A stretch of DNA of 5,264 bases from Planctomycetaceae bacterium (GTDB lineage Bacteria > Planctomycetota > Planctomycetia > Pirellulales > Thermoguttaceae): positions 1 to 5,264 of the forward strand of contig DOMV01000056.1 of assembly GCA_003509805.1 (NCBI GenBank). The letters run 5' to 3'. Made by a program: the position numbers and the translations under genes. The first letter of the stretch is position 1. Each line of letters opens with the position of its first letter. A model generated the notes under the pieces. That model saw nothing but the letters and a program-made list of their open reading frames with translations, was not told where the DNA came from and did not search any database. Of the stretch, positions 1-5,264 are shown in pieces.

Positions 1-418
1 TAAATCAGAATAGATCACAAGGAGAAATTGGGTGTTCAGAATAAATCCCCATTCCTTGCCCGAATTTGCCTTTTCCTGTGCGCTTGTTCACGATCTTTGA
101 AAGAGCTGCGCTTGTTCATGAGTTTTGAACGAGTCAGCAAACGTCGGAATTCGAGCCAAAAACGGGAAAGAGAAGCAGAAACACAAAACAATAATCATAA
201 TTGACGATTTCGCCAATCCGTGTAATCGTGATAATTCGCGCGAAAAATGTGGCTTGCGCGTACCGCGATCCTGCTTGCTGAAAATTTATTTGCGTTTCAA
301 ATTCGCGCGACCTTGAGAATTGGCAGGGGCCGTCGCCCTTCGAGGAATTCCAGTCGAATGCGAATCTTTGACTCCTTCCTTACCCACGCCGCAACAGGCC
401 AAACGCTTGATGACTTTG
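1..418. other. Left flank without a recognised gene
   Basis: No open frame here looks coding. The longest plus-strand candidates start at TTG or GTG codons without properly spaced ribosome sites, and their products are rich in Lys/Arg/Asn with no family resemblance. An AAGGAG at 19-24 is only 3 bases from a TTG that opens a 58-residue frame (28-204), too close for a normal start. The stretch contains tandem hairpin repeats (77-133), a palindrome TTCGCGCGAA (235-244) and a repeated 11-mer AATTCGCGCGA (233-243 and 300-310). It is probably intergenic or a remnant of a dispersed repeat. Confidence 0.5.
77..133. repeat. Two tandem imperfect hairpin repeats, 28-base period
   Basis: The unit at 77-105 matches the unit at 105-133 at 23 of 29 positions, sharing the core CGCTTGTTCA and then TTTGAA and GAG. 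Each unit is itself an inverted repeat. In the right unit CTTGTTCA (111-118) pairs with TGAACGAG (126-133) over 8 positions with one G-T pair and a 7-base loop. The left unit (83-90 with 98-105) pairs with one mismatch. Covarying or operator-like structure is possible; two copies are too few and too short-spaced for a CRISPR array. Confidence 0.65.
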
Positions 419-427
419 TCAAGTCAT
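410..427. other. Perfect 7-bp inverted repeat across the operon's last stop codon
   Basis: The arms ATGACTT and AAGTCAT (410-416 and 421-427) enclose a 4-base loop and span the TGA at 419-421 of the last operon gene. It is not followed by a T-run in the minus direction, so termination is uncertain; it could stabilise the 3' end of the transcript or be a protein-binding site. Confidence 0.35.
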
Positions 428-877
428 TTCTCTAAAAAGACTTGCGTTAATTCCGCTGCCTCGCCTCTCCACGCCCCCAGCCGTGTGCCAAAATTCGATA
501 AATGAATCCAGTTCGGTAAAAATGGACTTGGCCGCTTCGGAGTTCTTCTTTCGCATTCCCTGTACGATCCTTTTTTCGAGAATTCCGGCTTCGACCACAT
601 CCTGCTCGGTGGGAAAGGCGATTCGTCGTGGAATCAGCAGTTCCTTGAGGATCGACATTCGGATCGCCCGACGCCCCACCCCCATCGGTGGCATCGTTGC
701 GTCCAGTTGCCTCCAGAAGTCCCCACTATTCAGATAAAGCAGAAGCAAGGAAAGGTCGATCCGTGGTTCGCTGATTGCATAACCGAAAGCGCTTCCGTGA
801 ATCGTCTTGTCCGACAAGTCCATCCGGGCGAACGAACGCGGGGAAACAATCCGACAAAATCCAGTCGGCAGTCTCAT
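419..877 (-). CDS. Stand-alone TaqI-C-like target-recognition-domain protein
   Basis: The product has 152 residues from the ATG with a GAGG ribosome site. It resembles the C-terminal specificity region of TaqI/Eco57I-type N6-adenine methyltransferases. Points of resemblance are an early strand ending IVSPRSF (10-16), a hydrophobic LLLLYLNSGDFWRQL (44-58) corresponding to the usual 'LLALLNS..F...' helix, then PPMGVGRR.IR.S (63-75) and LLIPRRI (80-86). The charged helical part (about 91-130) is like the helix after the recognition domain. No SAM-binding motif or DPPY/NPPY catalytic motif is present here or nearby on the same strand, so it cannot methylate by itself. Its own start site, and the 10-base gap after DUF523, argue that it is an intact operon gene and not simply a broken tail. 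It may direct its partners to nucleic acid. Alternatively it is a relic of a restriction-modification gene. The gene is well supported; the family call rests on pattern memory. Confidence 0.68.
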   Translation of the reverse strand: MRLPTGFCRIVSPRSFARMDLSDKTIHGSAFGYAISEPRIDLSLLLLYLNSGDFWRQLDATMPPMGVGRRAIRMSILKELLIPRRIAFPTEQDVVEAGILEKRIVQGMRKKNSEAAKSIFTELDSFIEFWHTAGGVERRGSGINASLFREMT

Positions 878-885
878 CAAATTTT

Positions 886-891
886 CCTCAC
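886..891 (-). promoter_or_regulatory. Shine-Dalgarno site overlapping the DUF523 stop codon
   Basis: On the minus strand GTGAGG overlaps the TGA stop (888-890) and sits 8 bases before the ATG at 875-877. This decides the start of the last operon gene. An upstream GTG at 932-934 would add 19 residues read entirely within the DUF523 coding sequence. Confidence 0.7.
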
Positions 892-1349
892 CCGACCCGA
901 ACGACATGAACACCGCCACGACGGAGGATTTCACCGACGATGCCGTCCTTGTCGCAAGACGGGCTGCCGCCCTTCAGGTACGCTCGTTTGGCTCCGACGA
1001 TTTGAGCGATTTCGAGTGAGTATTCGCCGCCCCGAACATGAAAATCCGTGACATCCTCGCCGGTTTCGGGAGCGATCAATCGTAAGCCGTTGTCCAATAC
1101 GTCGACTCCGGTTCCACCCGGTGGAAGCATTTCGCTGGTTCGCGGAGTCGACATGCCGCCCAGTTGTTCCGGGCAAATCGGTACGAGAACGTATTGTTCC
1201 TTGAGTTTTTCCAAGAGTTCGTCACGCCGCTTGGCACGGCGACCATGATAGCGACACGGAATACCGAGAAAGCACGCACTCACCAAGGCCGGCTCCTTCG
1301 CGGAACTGGTGTCGAAAAGAAGATATTGTTTGCTCGACGATACGGACAC
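888..1349 (-). CDS. DUF523 family protein, TudS-like [4Fe-4S] thio-nucleobase desulfidase candidate
   Basis: The 153-residue product matches the DUF523 (YbbK) family along its length: SACFLG (24-29) and CRYHG (32-36), VPICPEQLGG (56-65), TPR (68-70), GEDVT (97-101), LKGGSPSC (125-132) and a final helix-strand GIVGEILRRGGVHVV. One family member, TudS, is known to remove sulfur from thiouracil with a [4Fe-4S] cluster held by three cysteines. Here C26, C59 and C132 are the natural ligand candidates, with E61 and S129/S131 nearby; none is missing. The chosen start is a GTG one base after the previous stop, implying translational coupling, but it has no clear ribosome site. An alternative TTG at 1284-1286 or GTG at 1281-1283 lies 6 or 9 bases after AAGGAG (1293-1298) and would start right at the first conserved strand. 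The family call is firm; the substrate (free thiobase, tRNA or DNA) is unknown. Confidence 0.9.
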   Translation of the reverse strand: MSVSSSKQYLLFDTSSAKEPALVSACFLGIPCRYHGRRAKRRDELLEKLKEQYVLVPICPEQLGGMSTPRTSEMLPPGGTGVDVLDNGLRLIAPETGEDVTDFHVRGGEYSLEIAQIVGAKRAYLKGGSPSCDKDGIVGEILRRGGVHVVRVG

Positions 1350-1350
1350 G

Positions 1351-2508
1351 TTATTTTTCGACGATGGTTCGTCGCCAAAAACGGTGTTTCCAACCCATGC
1401 AAAACTTCAAGTTGATACATTGTCCACATTGCAGGCAATTTGTCAATTCAAGTTTCTTTTTTTCACGATTGAAATGTCTCGCGTTGAAACACTGAACCAT
1501 GCAGAATCCACAATCGAGGCAGTTGAGCATCCGTTTGATCAGGCAGTCGCATTTTTCTTCCGCAACATTCCAGAAGATGATTTTCCTCCCTTCACGAGTC
1601 CAGCATCCATCAACGGGAAGAAGACGTTTCGTGTCGATCCATGTTTCATCGCGGATATGGTAGCACAACCCATTGGGTGGCATTCGTTGTTTTACGGCTC
1701 CAACGACGCTTTGTTCCTTGATCCGGTTCCAATGGACGAATCCGTGTCGCTCCAGTTTTTCTTCTTTCGTCTTATATTTTTCGTCGACGGATGTTTTCTG
1801 TATCAATCCGGAATCAAACAACATCCCCTCGATTTGACCGTAGTATTTTCGGCAAACGTCCGGATGATGTTTCTCGCTGTATGCTTGTCGTCGCTGATCC
1901 GACGTGTAGCAGCAGATGCAGTAGGTGCGGCTCATGTGTTCGTAAATCGGATTCAGTGGAATCCGGTAGCGGTCACGAAGCACTTCAAGGATTTCATCGG
2001 TCTTAAAACCGAGAATCGGATTCATGGTCGGCAAGTTCAATCGATCATAGACTTCGATTTTCGCGTGCCACTTATGACTAAATTCGCCACCGGACATTCC
2101 GCGAAACATGAAGCAATGTTGCGGTGACACGACTCCCTGACGTTGGAACCATTCGAGTACGCCGGTTCCGACAAGCATGGGAACGCACCACGGGTCTTTG
2201 AGAGTTAAAAACCCGATTCCTCGATCCATCAGTTCGAAATATCCGAGAAACGGCTCGACGATTTGAATGTCGAATCGTTCCCGTAGCGTTTCCAGATAGT
2301 CGAGATTGCATTGAAATTCAAACGGATGGTGCGAGTACAGGCATATCGGTCGTTCCGGCGCGACGGCTTCATAAAGCAACGAAGAGACGAGTAAACTATC
2401 TTTTCCCGTCGAGAAAGCGACAAACGGATTTCTGTCACGGACGATCTTCCATGCCTTTTTCAGTTCAATAACCGTTTCATCGACTTTGGATTCAAGAGGT
2501 TTGTCCAT
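1351..2508 (-). CDS. PAPS reductase-superfamily PP-loop ATPase (COG0175-like) with C-terminal Fe-S ferredoxin-like domain
   Basis: The product has 385 residues from the ATG served by GGAGG. The N-terminal half is an adenine-nucleotide alpha-hydrolase fold. The PP-loop AFSTGKDS is at 31-38, RGMSGGE at 136-142, and the NPIL...TDEILEVL...IPLNPIYE run at 163-190 is typical of PAPS-reductase relatives, followed by a CICC cysteine cluster (197-200). Such enzymes adenylate or bind adenylylated substrates in sulfate reduction, or activate a carbonyl or phosphate for thiolation, as in TtcA or DndC. The C-terminal part holds C320, C322 and two ferredoxin-like sets, C330-C333-C336-C340 and C358-C361-C364-C370, enough for one or two [4Fe-4S] clusters. 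It lacks the C-terminal ECG(I/L)H signature expected of an assimilatory CysH, so a plain sulfate-assimilation role is unlikely. It is the first gene of an operon with a DUF523 protein (1-base gap) and a TaqI-C-like protein. The substrate is unknown; nucleic-acid thiolation is an inference from context. Confidence 0.9.
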   Translation of the reverse strand: MDKPLESKVDETVIELKKAWKIVRDRNPFVAFSTGKDSLLVSSLLYEAVAPERPICLYSHHPFEFQCNLDYLETLRERFDIQIVEPFLGYFELMDRGIGFLTLKDPWCVPMLVGTGVLEWFQRQGVVSPQHCFMFRGMSGGEFSHKWHAKIEVYDRLNLPTMNPILGFKTDEILEVLRDRYRIPLNPIYEHMSRTYCICCYTSDQRRQAYSEKHHPDVCRKYYGQIEGMLFDSGLIQKTSVDEKYKTKEEKLERHGFVHWNRIKEQSVVGAVKQRMPPNGLCYHIRDETWIDTKRLLPVDGCWTREGRKIIFWNVAEEKCDCLIKRMLNCLDCGFCMVQCFNARHFNREKKKLELTNCLQCGQCINLKFCMGWKHRFWRRTIVEK

Positions 2509-2514
2509 CGACTT

Positions 2515-2519
2515 CCTCC
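2515..2519 (-). promoter_or_regulatory. Shine-Dalgarno site fixing the start of the PP-loop gene
   Basis: On the minus strand GGAGG lies 6 bases upstream of the ATG at 2506-2508. The same frame is open upstream to an ATG at 2583, but that longer version would add 25 residues unlike the family and has no comparable ribosome site, so the ATG at 2508 is preferred. Confidence 0.8.
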
Positions 2520-2766
2520 AACAATTTTTGAAAAACGAGTCCGGCAAGCACTCCATGATCGTGATGGGAACAGATCGCCCCAATCGTCAGCCGTTGGAGC
2601 GAATCGCCCCGAACAAGCCGATGGAGCCCGGGCAGGTCGAACGGATCAAGTACGAACGTCACCGAAATCCGTTCCGGTGGGAAGTGGACGGTCCTGATCG
2701 GGACACCTAACCGATTCGGGGCAAAGAATTTGAACGTCGCCCAGCGGGAGCCGCCGCTACGGCTTC

Positions 2767-2797
2767 GGCAGAGAAATGGCCTTCAAGTCTCTTTGCC
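2767..2797 (-). terminator. Stem-loop directly after the kinase/WD40 stop codon, possible terminator
   Basis: An inverted repeat pairs 2767-2776 with 2788-2797 (10 positions, one mismatch and one G-U pair, 11-base loop), beginning one base after the TGA at 2799-2801. A second weaker inverted repeat (AGCCG/CGGCT) lies just beyond. No uridine tract follows, so classical intrinsic termination is not supported; it could be a weak or Rho-assisted terminator or an mRNA 3' end structure. Confidence 0.35.
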
Positions 2798-2798
2798 G

Positions 2799-3929
2799 TC
2801 AGTAGGGCAGCCATACCGGGAATCCTTTGATGGTATCTTTTGCGGATTGCGAAACAGGAACGCCCCAACGGTCGAAATACGGTCCCAGATTTTTGCCGAC
2901 CCGACGCGACAGGCGAACCAACCATTGAACAACCGCGGAACGGAAAAGTTCCTTGTCATCGCCTTTGACGATGAACACGCAGCCCGCTTCAGCAAGGTTG
3001 CATTCGTTAAGGCAGTACTGCGTTTTGAAGGTTTTCCATTGCTTTTCCAATTGAAAAACGTATCTCGAATAGGCTATTGCGCTAAGGGTGTTTTCATATT
3101 TCGTTTGTTCCGTCTCAAGCGTCCACCAGTGCCAATAACCGTAGCCGAACCCAAAACATGCCGGCGGTGGCATTTCTTTTAGGAGAATTTCCTTGCCGGT
3201 TTCTCTCTTGGCTTTCAATTCCTGTTCCAAGCGGGTCAATTCCGCCGACGTCGGGACCTCCCAAATGATGATCGGTCCATCGCCTACCGTCGCGATCATC
3301 TTGCCGTCCTTGCTGAATGTCACAGTTTCCGTCCACCAGCAACCGCCCGTCGGCAAACGATAGAGCGGCATCCCGCTCTCCACATCCCAAACAGCCGAAT
3401 GGTAACCGACATGGCAACCGAACGCCAATTGTGAGTCGTCCGGGCTAAAACCCAGAGCTATGGCGGAAGCGTAGGATCCAAAGAACCGTTTGACTGGTTG
3501 TCCTGTTTTGACATCCCAAAGATTGACCGCGCTGGGATCGGCGACGGCGATTATCGTGCCCTTGTGGTTAAACGCCAAGCCACACGGATCGTTGGTTGGT
3601 ACGTACAAACGGAACAATTCCTTACCGGATTCAATATCCCAAATTCTTACGCTTCCATCTTTGTTGTCGCTTGCGGTCGCCAGGAGTTTTCCGTCCGGCG
3701 AAAGTGCGATGTCAACGATTGTGTCCGTATGACCTCTGAAGCGTCGGATTTCTTTACCGGTGGTCGTATTCCAAATCGAAGCGGTTGTGTCTTGCGAAGC
3801 CGTCGCGACAAACGAGCCGTCGGGGCTAAACTTCGCGCACCCGTTTTCCATTTCGTGCGCTTTGATTTCACGTAGAATTTTTCCGTTCCCGATATCCCAC
3901 AGCAGGAGGGTTCCATTCCCAGAAGCCAT
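2799..3929 (-). CDS. WD40 beta-propeller (blades 2-7) with C-terminal tail; probably the 3' part of the kinase gene
   Basis: This 376-residue frame begins at an in-frame ATG, but no Shine-Dalgarno precedes it and it opens in the middle of a WD40 blade (MASGNGTLLLWD), so it is probably not an independent gene. Six blades are visible, with WD or equivalent strands at residues 11-12 (WD), 53-54 (WN), 97-98 (WD), 138-139 (WD), 181-182 (WD) and 223-224 (WE). The SPDG-type turns include FSPDG (35-38), LSPDG and FSPDD. With the single blade in the upstream frame this makes seven, the usual closed propeller, which serves as a protein-interaction scaffold. A helical, charged stretch (229-251) and a Gly/Tyr/Trp-rich patch (259-269) follow. 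The last 50 residues (GKNLGPYFDRWGVPVS) recall the C-termini of M60-type and similar gluzincin peptidases, but there is no HExxH in the tail. The frame ends in TGA just before a stem-loop. Propeller identity is secure; independent expression is doubtful. Confidence 0.92.
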   Translation of the reverse strand: MASGNGTLLLWDIGNGKILREIKAHEMENGCAKFSPDGSFVATASQDTTASIWNTTTGKEIRRFRGHTDTIVDIALSPDGKLLATASDNKDGSVRIWDIESGKELFRLYVPTNDPCGLAFNHKGTIIAVADPSAVNLWDVKTGQPVKRFFGSYASAIALGFSPDDSQLAFGCHVGYHSAVWDVESGMPLYRLPTGGCWWTETVTFSKDGKMIATVGDGPIIIWEVPTSAELTRLEQELKAKRETGKEILLKEMPPPACFGFGYGYWHWWTLETEQTKYENTLSAIAYSRYVFQLEKQWKTFKTQYCLNECNLAEAGCVFIVKGDDKELFRSAVVQWLVRLSRRVGKNLGPYFDRWGVPVSQSAKDTIKGFPVWLPY

Positions 3930-5264
3930 GGCCGCCGTCCGGATGACAGTCAGGTCTCAGCAGTCTATAGGGCCGATCAAGTTTTAGCAGTTGTTTTCCC
4001 GTCGCGATATCGAAGAGATGTGCTCCCGGTTCTTGGTGACGAGAAGGGGCGACGAATTTTTTGCCGTCCGGCGTAAACTGTCCGCTACCGGAGCCTTGCC
4101 CCGAACCCAACTCTATTTTTATCTTCGCATCGGGAATGTTCCGAAATTTTTCCTCCGCTTTTTTCTTCCGTTCCTCTTCCTCCGGCGTGCGTTTCGGCGA
4201 GAGGATGCGTATTTCCGGGACCGGTTGGGCTTCCTCTTGCGTCAGCATCGGCGTGAACCAAATGGCGTTGTCAGCTCCTATCGATCCGTTCGGGTCTACA
4301 ATCAATTCCAGTGTTTCGACATTGCCGACATCCAATTCCAAGGGCCGAACGCCATGGTCTTTGATGACATCGGATCGAAAGAGTTCCTTATTACTGTCTA
4401 TTTCGGAAATACACATATCGACGGAAACTTCACCGCTCTTCATGTCTTGAAATTCCGGCCGAACGCAAACGAGTTTCGGACCATCGTCAACGTCGACGGA
4501 GACGCTGCCGTCGTCTTCAAAAATCCAATCCCCGCCGAAAACAGCGAAATCATCCGCAGGGGGCGGTACTTCGGCCGTTTCCGGCTCCATCGGTTTTTCC
4601 GCCATCGCTTTGATGAACGATCTGCAATCGGGAAATCGATCCTCGCGCTTTTTCGACAGCGCTTTGGCCAAGGCCGCATTGATATGTTCCGAAATGCCGG
4701 AAATCGGTTCCGGGGTTTCGTTCAGAACGCATTCCCGCAGAACGGCCACATCGGTCCCTTGGAACGGTTGGCGTCCCACGATCAGCTCGTAAGCCGTGAC
4801 TGCCAAGGCGTATTGGTCCGTCTTGGCGTCCTGCAAGCGGCCCCGCCATTGTTCCGGAGCCATGTAAGGGCGGGTCCCAGCCATGTCCATCGGCGTTTCG
4901 CTGACCTGCATCATGCTGGACCGAATTTCTGCCGCCAAGCCGAAGTCGATGAGCTGGACGCCATCTTCCGGGCTGACCATGATGTTCTGCGGCTTGACGT
5001 CACGGTGCAGCACCTTGCGTTCGTGCGAGTAATCCAAGGCTCGGGCGACGTCCCAGAGGATTCGAACCGCTTCCGCGAGAGGAAACCGACCGTGCTCGGC
5101 GATGTAGTCCTTCCGGTAGACGTCGAGTGTCTTTCCGTTGATGAATTTCATGACGACGTAGAACCCGTAGGTCGGATCGTCGTTCAGGCTCATCATGGGG
5201 CAAATGTGCTGGTGTTGCAAGGCATGAACCTTCTGGAAAGTCGGGAGCGTTTGCCGTTTGGGGG
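3868..5264 (-). CDS. Hanks-type Ser/Thr protein kinase with NPCBM-like module and first WD40 blade (N-terminus off window, 3' end frameshifted)
   Basis: The frame is open to the right edge, so the true start, the glycine loop and the ATP-binding lysine lie outside the window; 464 residues are visible. Counting from the first whole codon (5262), kinase motifs are HRDVKPQN at 86-93 (catalytic Asp88), DFG at 106-108, APE at 135-137, a helix-F-like TDQYALAV at 148-155 and the late conserved Arg209. It should phosphorylate Ser/Thr on unknown targets. The position usually held by the helix-C glutamate seems to be Thr8, though the alignment there is uncertain. A Pro/Glu linker (223-235) leads to an NPCBM-like beta-sandwich (about 236-345), recognised by LELIVDPNGS and the DNAIWF segment. 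A charged helix (357-374) and a first WD40 blade (about 393-430) follow. The frame then gives about 20 atypical residues and stops, while the frame below continues the propeller. No transmembrane segment is evident in the visible part. The kinase call is very secure; the NPCBM call is good but from memory of the family. Confidence 0.95.
   Translation of the reverse strand, partial: PKRQTLPTFQKVHALQHQHICPMMSLNDDPTYGFYVVMKFINGKTLDVYRKDYIAEHGRFPLAEAVRILWDVARALDYSHERKVLHRDVKPQNIMVSPEDGVQLIDFGLAAEIRSSMMQVSETPMDMAGTRPYMAPEQWRGRLQDAKTDQYALAVTAYELIVGRQPFQGTDVAVLRECVLNETPEPISGISEHINAALAKALSKKREDRFPDCRSFIKAMAEKPMEPETAEVPPPADDFAVFGGDWIFEDDGSVSVDVDDGPKLVCVRPEFQDMKSGEVSVDMCISEIDSNKELFRSDVIKDHGVRPLELDVGNVETLELIVDPNGSIGADNAIWFTPMLTQEEAQPVPEIRILSPKRTPEEEERKKKAEEKFRNIPDAKIKIELGSGQGSGSGQFTPDGKKFVAPSRHQEPGAHLFDIATGKQLLKLDRPYRLLRPDCHPDGGHGFWEWNPPAVGYRERKNST
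3927..3938 (-). other. Frameshift junction inside WD40 blade 2 of the kinase gene
   Basis: The kinase frame reads a good inter-blade strand and turn, ending ...CHPDGG, after which it turns into tryptophan- and proline-rich sequence unlike WD40. The frame displaced by one base takes over exactly there with MASGNGTLLLWD. Joined as HPDGG-x-MASGNGTLLLWD, the two halves form a normal blade, which would need about two missing bases (or one extra) in the GC-rich run GGCGGCC. The downstream frame has its own stop (TGA at 3957-3959), which limits the overlap of the two frames to about 90 bases. No classical slippery heptamer followed by a clear pseudoknot was recognised by eye. Confidence 0.8.

Larger units (their letters stand above)
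2509..2798. other. 290-base gap between the kinase gene and the three-gene operon; no assignable gene
   Basis: This gap separates two co-directional units and should carry the promoter of the downstream operon, but no convincing -35/-10 pair was found by eye. It is not featureless. A minus-strand frame lacking any ATG is open from about 2790 to a TGA at 2492-2494, overlapping the start of the next gene by 17 bases; its only non-ATG candidate, apart from TTG codons near its end, is a GTG at 2660-2662 giving 56 residues. In the same codon phase, a plus-strand frame (2486-2710) is open too. Both have coding-like composition and one must be a shadow. The plus reading contains PMEPGQVERIKYE, which weakly recalls IS630-family transposases, so a decayed insertion-sequence fragment is possible. 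Confidence 0.4.

Noticed and set aside
77..133. CRISPR array
   Set aside because: There are only two copies, directly abutting with no spacer, with 6 mismatches in 29, and no cas genes nearby.
28..204. A 58-residue plus-strand frame beginning TTG after AAGGAG
   Set aside because: The spacing of 3 bases is too short, the start is TTG, it runs through the tandem hairpin repeats, and the C-terminal half is a low-complexity Lys/Arg/Glu/Asn stretch.
201..235. Plus-strand promoter with TTGACG as -35 box
   Set aside because: No acceptable -10 hexamer lies at 16-18 bases, and no gene follows on the plus strand.
1309..2127. A 272-codon plus-strand open frame antisense to the PP-loop gene
   Set aside because: It lies opposite a well-recognised conserved gene, its product is Phe-rich with no family resemblance, and no ribosome site was seen; it is a shadow.
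1351..2508. Assimilatory CysH (PAPS/APS reductase)
   Set aside because: The C-terminal ECG(I/L)H catalytic signature was not found; instead the C-terminus has ferredoxin-like cysteine sets, and no sulfate-assimilation neighbours are present.
2508..2583. N-terminal extension of the PP-loop protein from an upstream ATG
   Set aside because: The extra 25 residues look unlike the family, while the internal ATG has GGAGG at a 6-base spacing.
3868..3929. Two overlapping independent genes (kinase and WD40) with translational coupling
   Set aside because: The second frame starts inside a WD40 blade whose first half is in the upstream frame, and no ribosome site precedes its ATG.

Overview
The window looks like bacterial chromosome of moderate GC, most likely from the Planctomycetota or a close PVC relative. 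That is an inference from the large Hanks-type Ser/Thr kinase fused to an NPCBM-like module and a WD40 propeller, an architecture typical of planctomycete proteomes. All convincing genes lie on the minus strand, so the window reads from right to left in gene order.

Right side (2799-5264): a long kinase gene enters from beyond the right edge. Its visible parts are the kinase catalytic core, a linker, an NPCBM-like beta-sandwich, a short charged helix and the first WD40 blade. The reading frame then breaks near 3927-3938. A second open frame carries six more WD40 blades and an unusual C-terminal tail. Only the two parts together make a seven-bladed propeller, so this is best read as one gene split by an indel (a sequencing error, a real lesion, or less likely programmed frameshifting). 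A stem-loop follows its stop codon.

Middle (2509-2798): a 290-base gap without an assignable gene. It has open frames on both strands, and one plus-strand stretch weakly recalls part of an IS630-type transposase.

Left-centre (419-2508): a tight three-gene minus-strand operon. (1) A PP-loop ATPase of the PAPS-reductase/COG0175 superfamily with a C-terminal ferredoxin-like set of Fe-S cysteines. (2) A DUF523 protein, the family that includes the [4Fe-4S] thiouracil desulfidase TudS, whose putative cluster cysteines are intact. (3) A 152-residue protein resembling the C-terminal target-recognition domain of TaqI/Type IIG-like N6-adenine methyltransferases, but with no methyltransferase domain. 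The gaps are 1 and 10 bases. Genes 1 and 3 have good Shine-Dalgarno sites. A sulfur-activating type enzyme, a sulfur-removing type enzyme and a possible nucleic-acid-recognition module in one operon suggest an uncharacterised sulfur-based nucleic-acid modification or processing system. That is a hypothesis and is not shown by the sequence.

Left end (1-418): AT-richer, apparently non-coding DNA with two tandem 28-base-period repeats, each able to form a hairpin, and other small palindromes. No RNA gene, CRISPR array or complete mobile element was seen.
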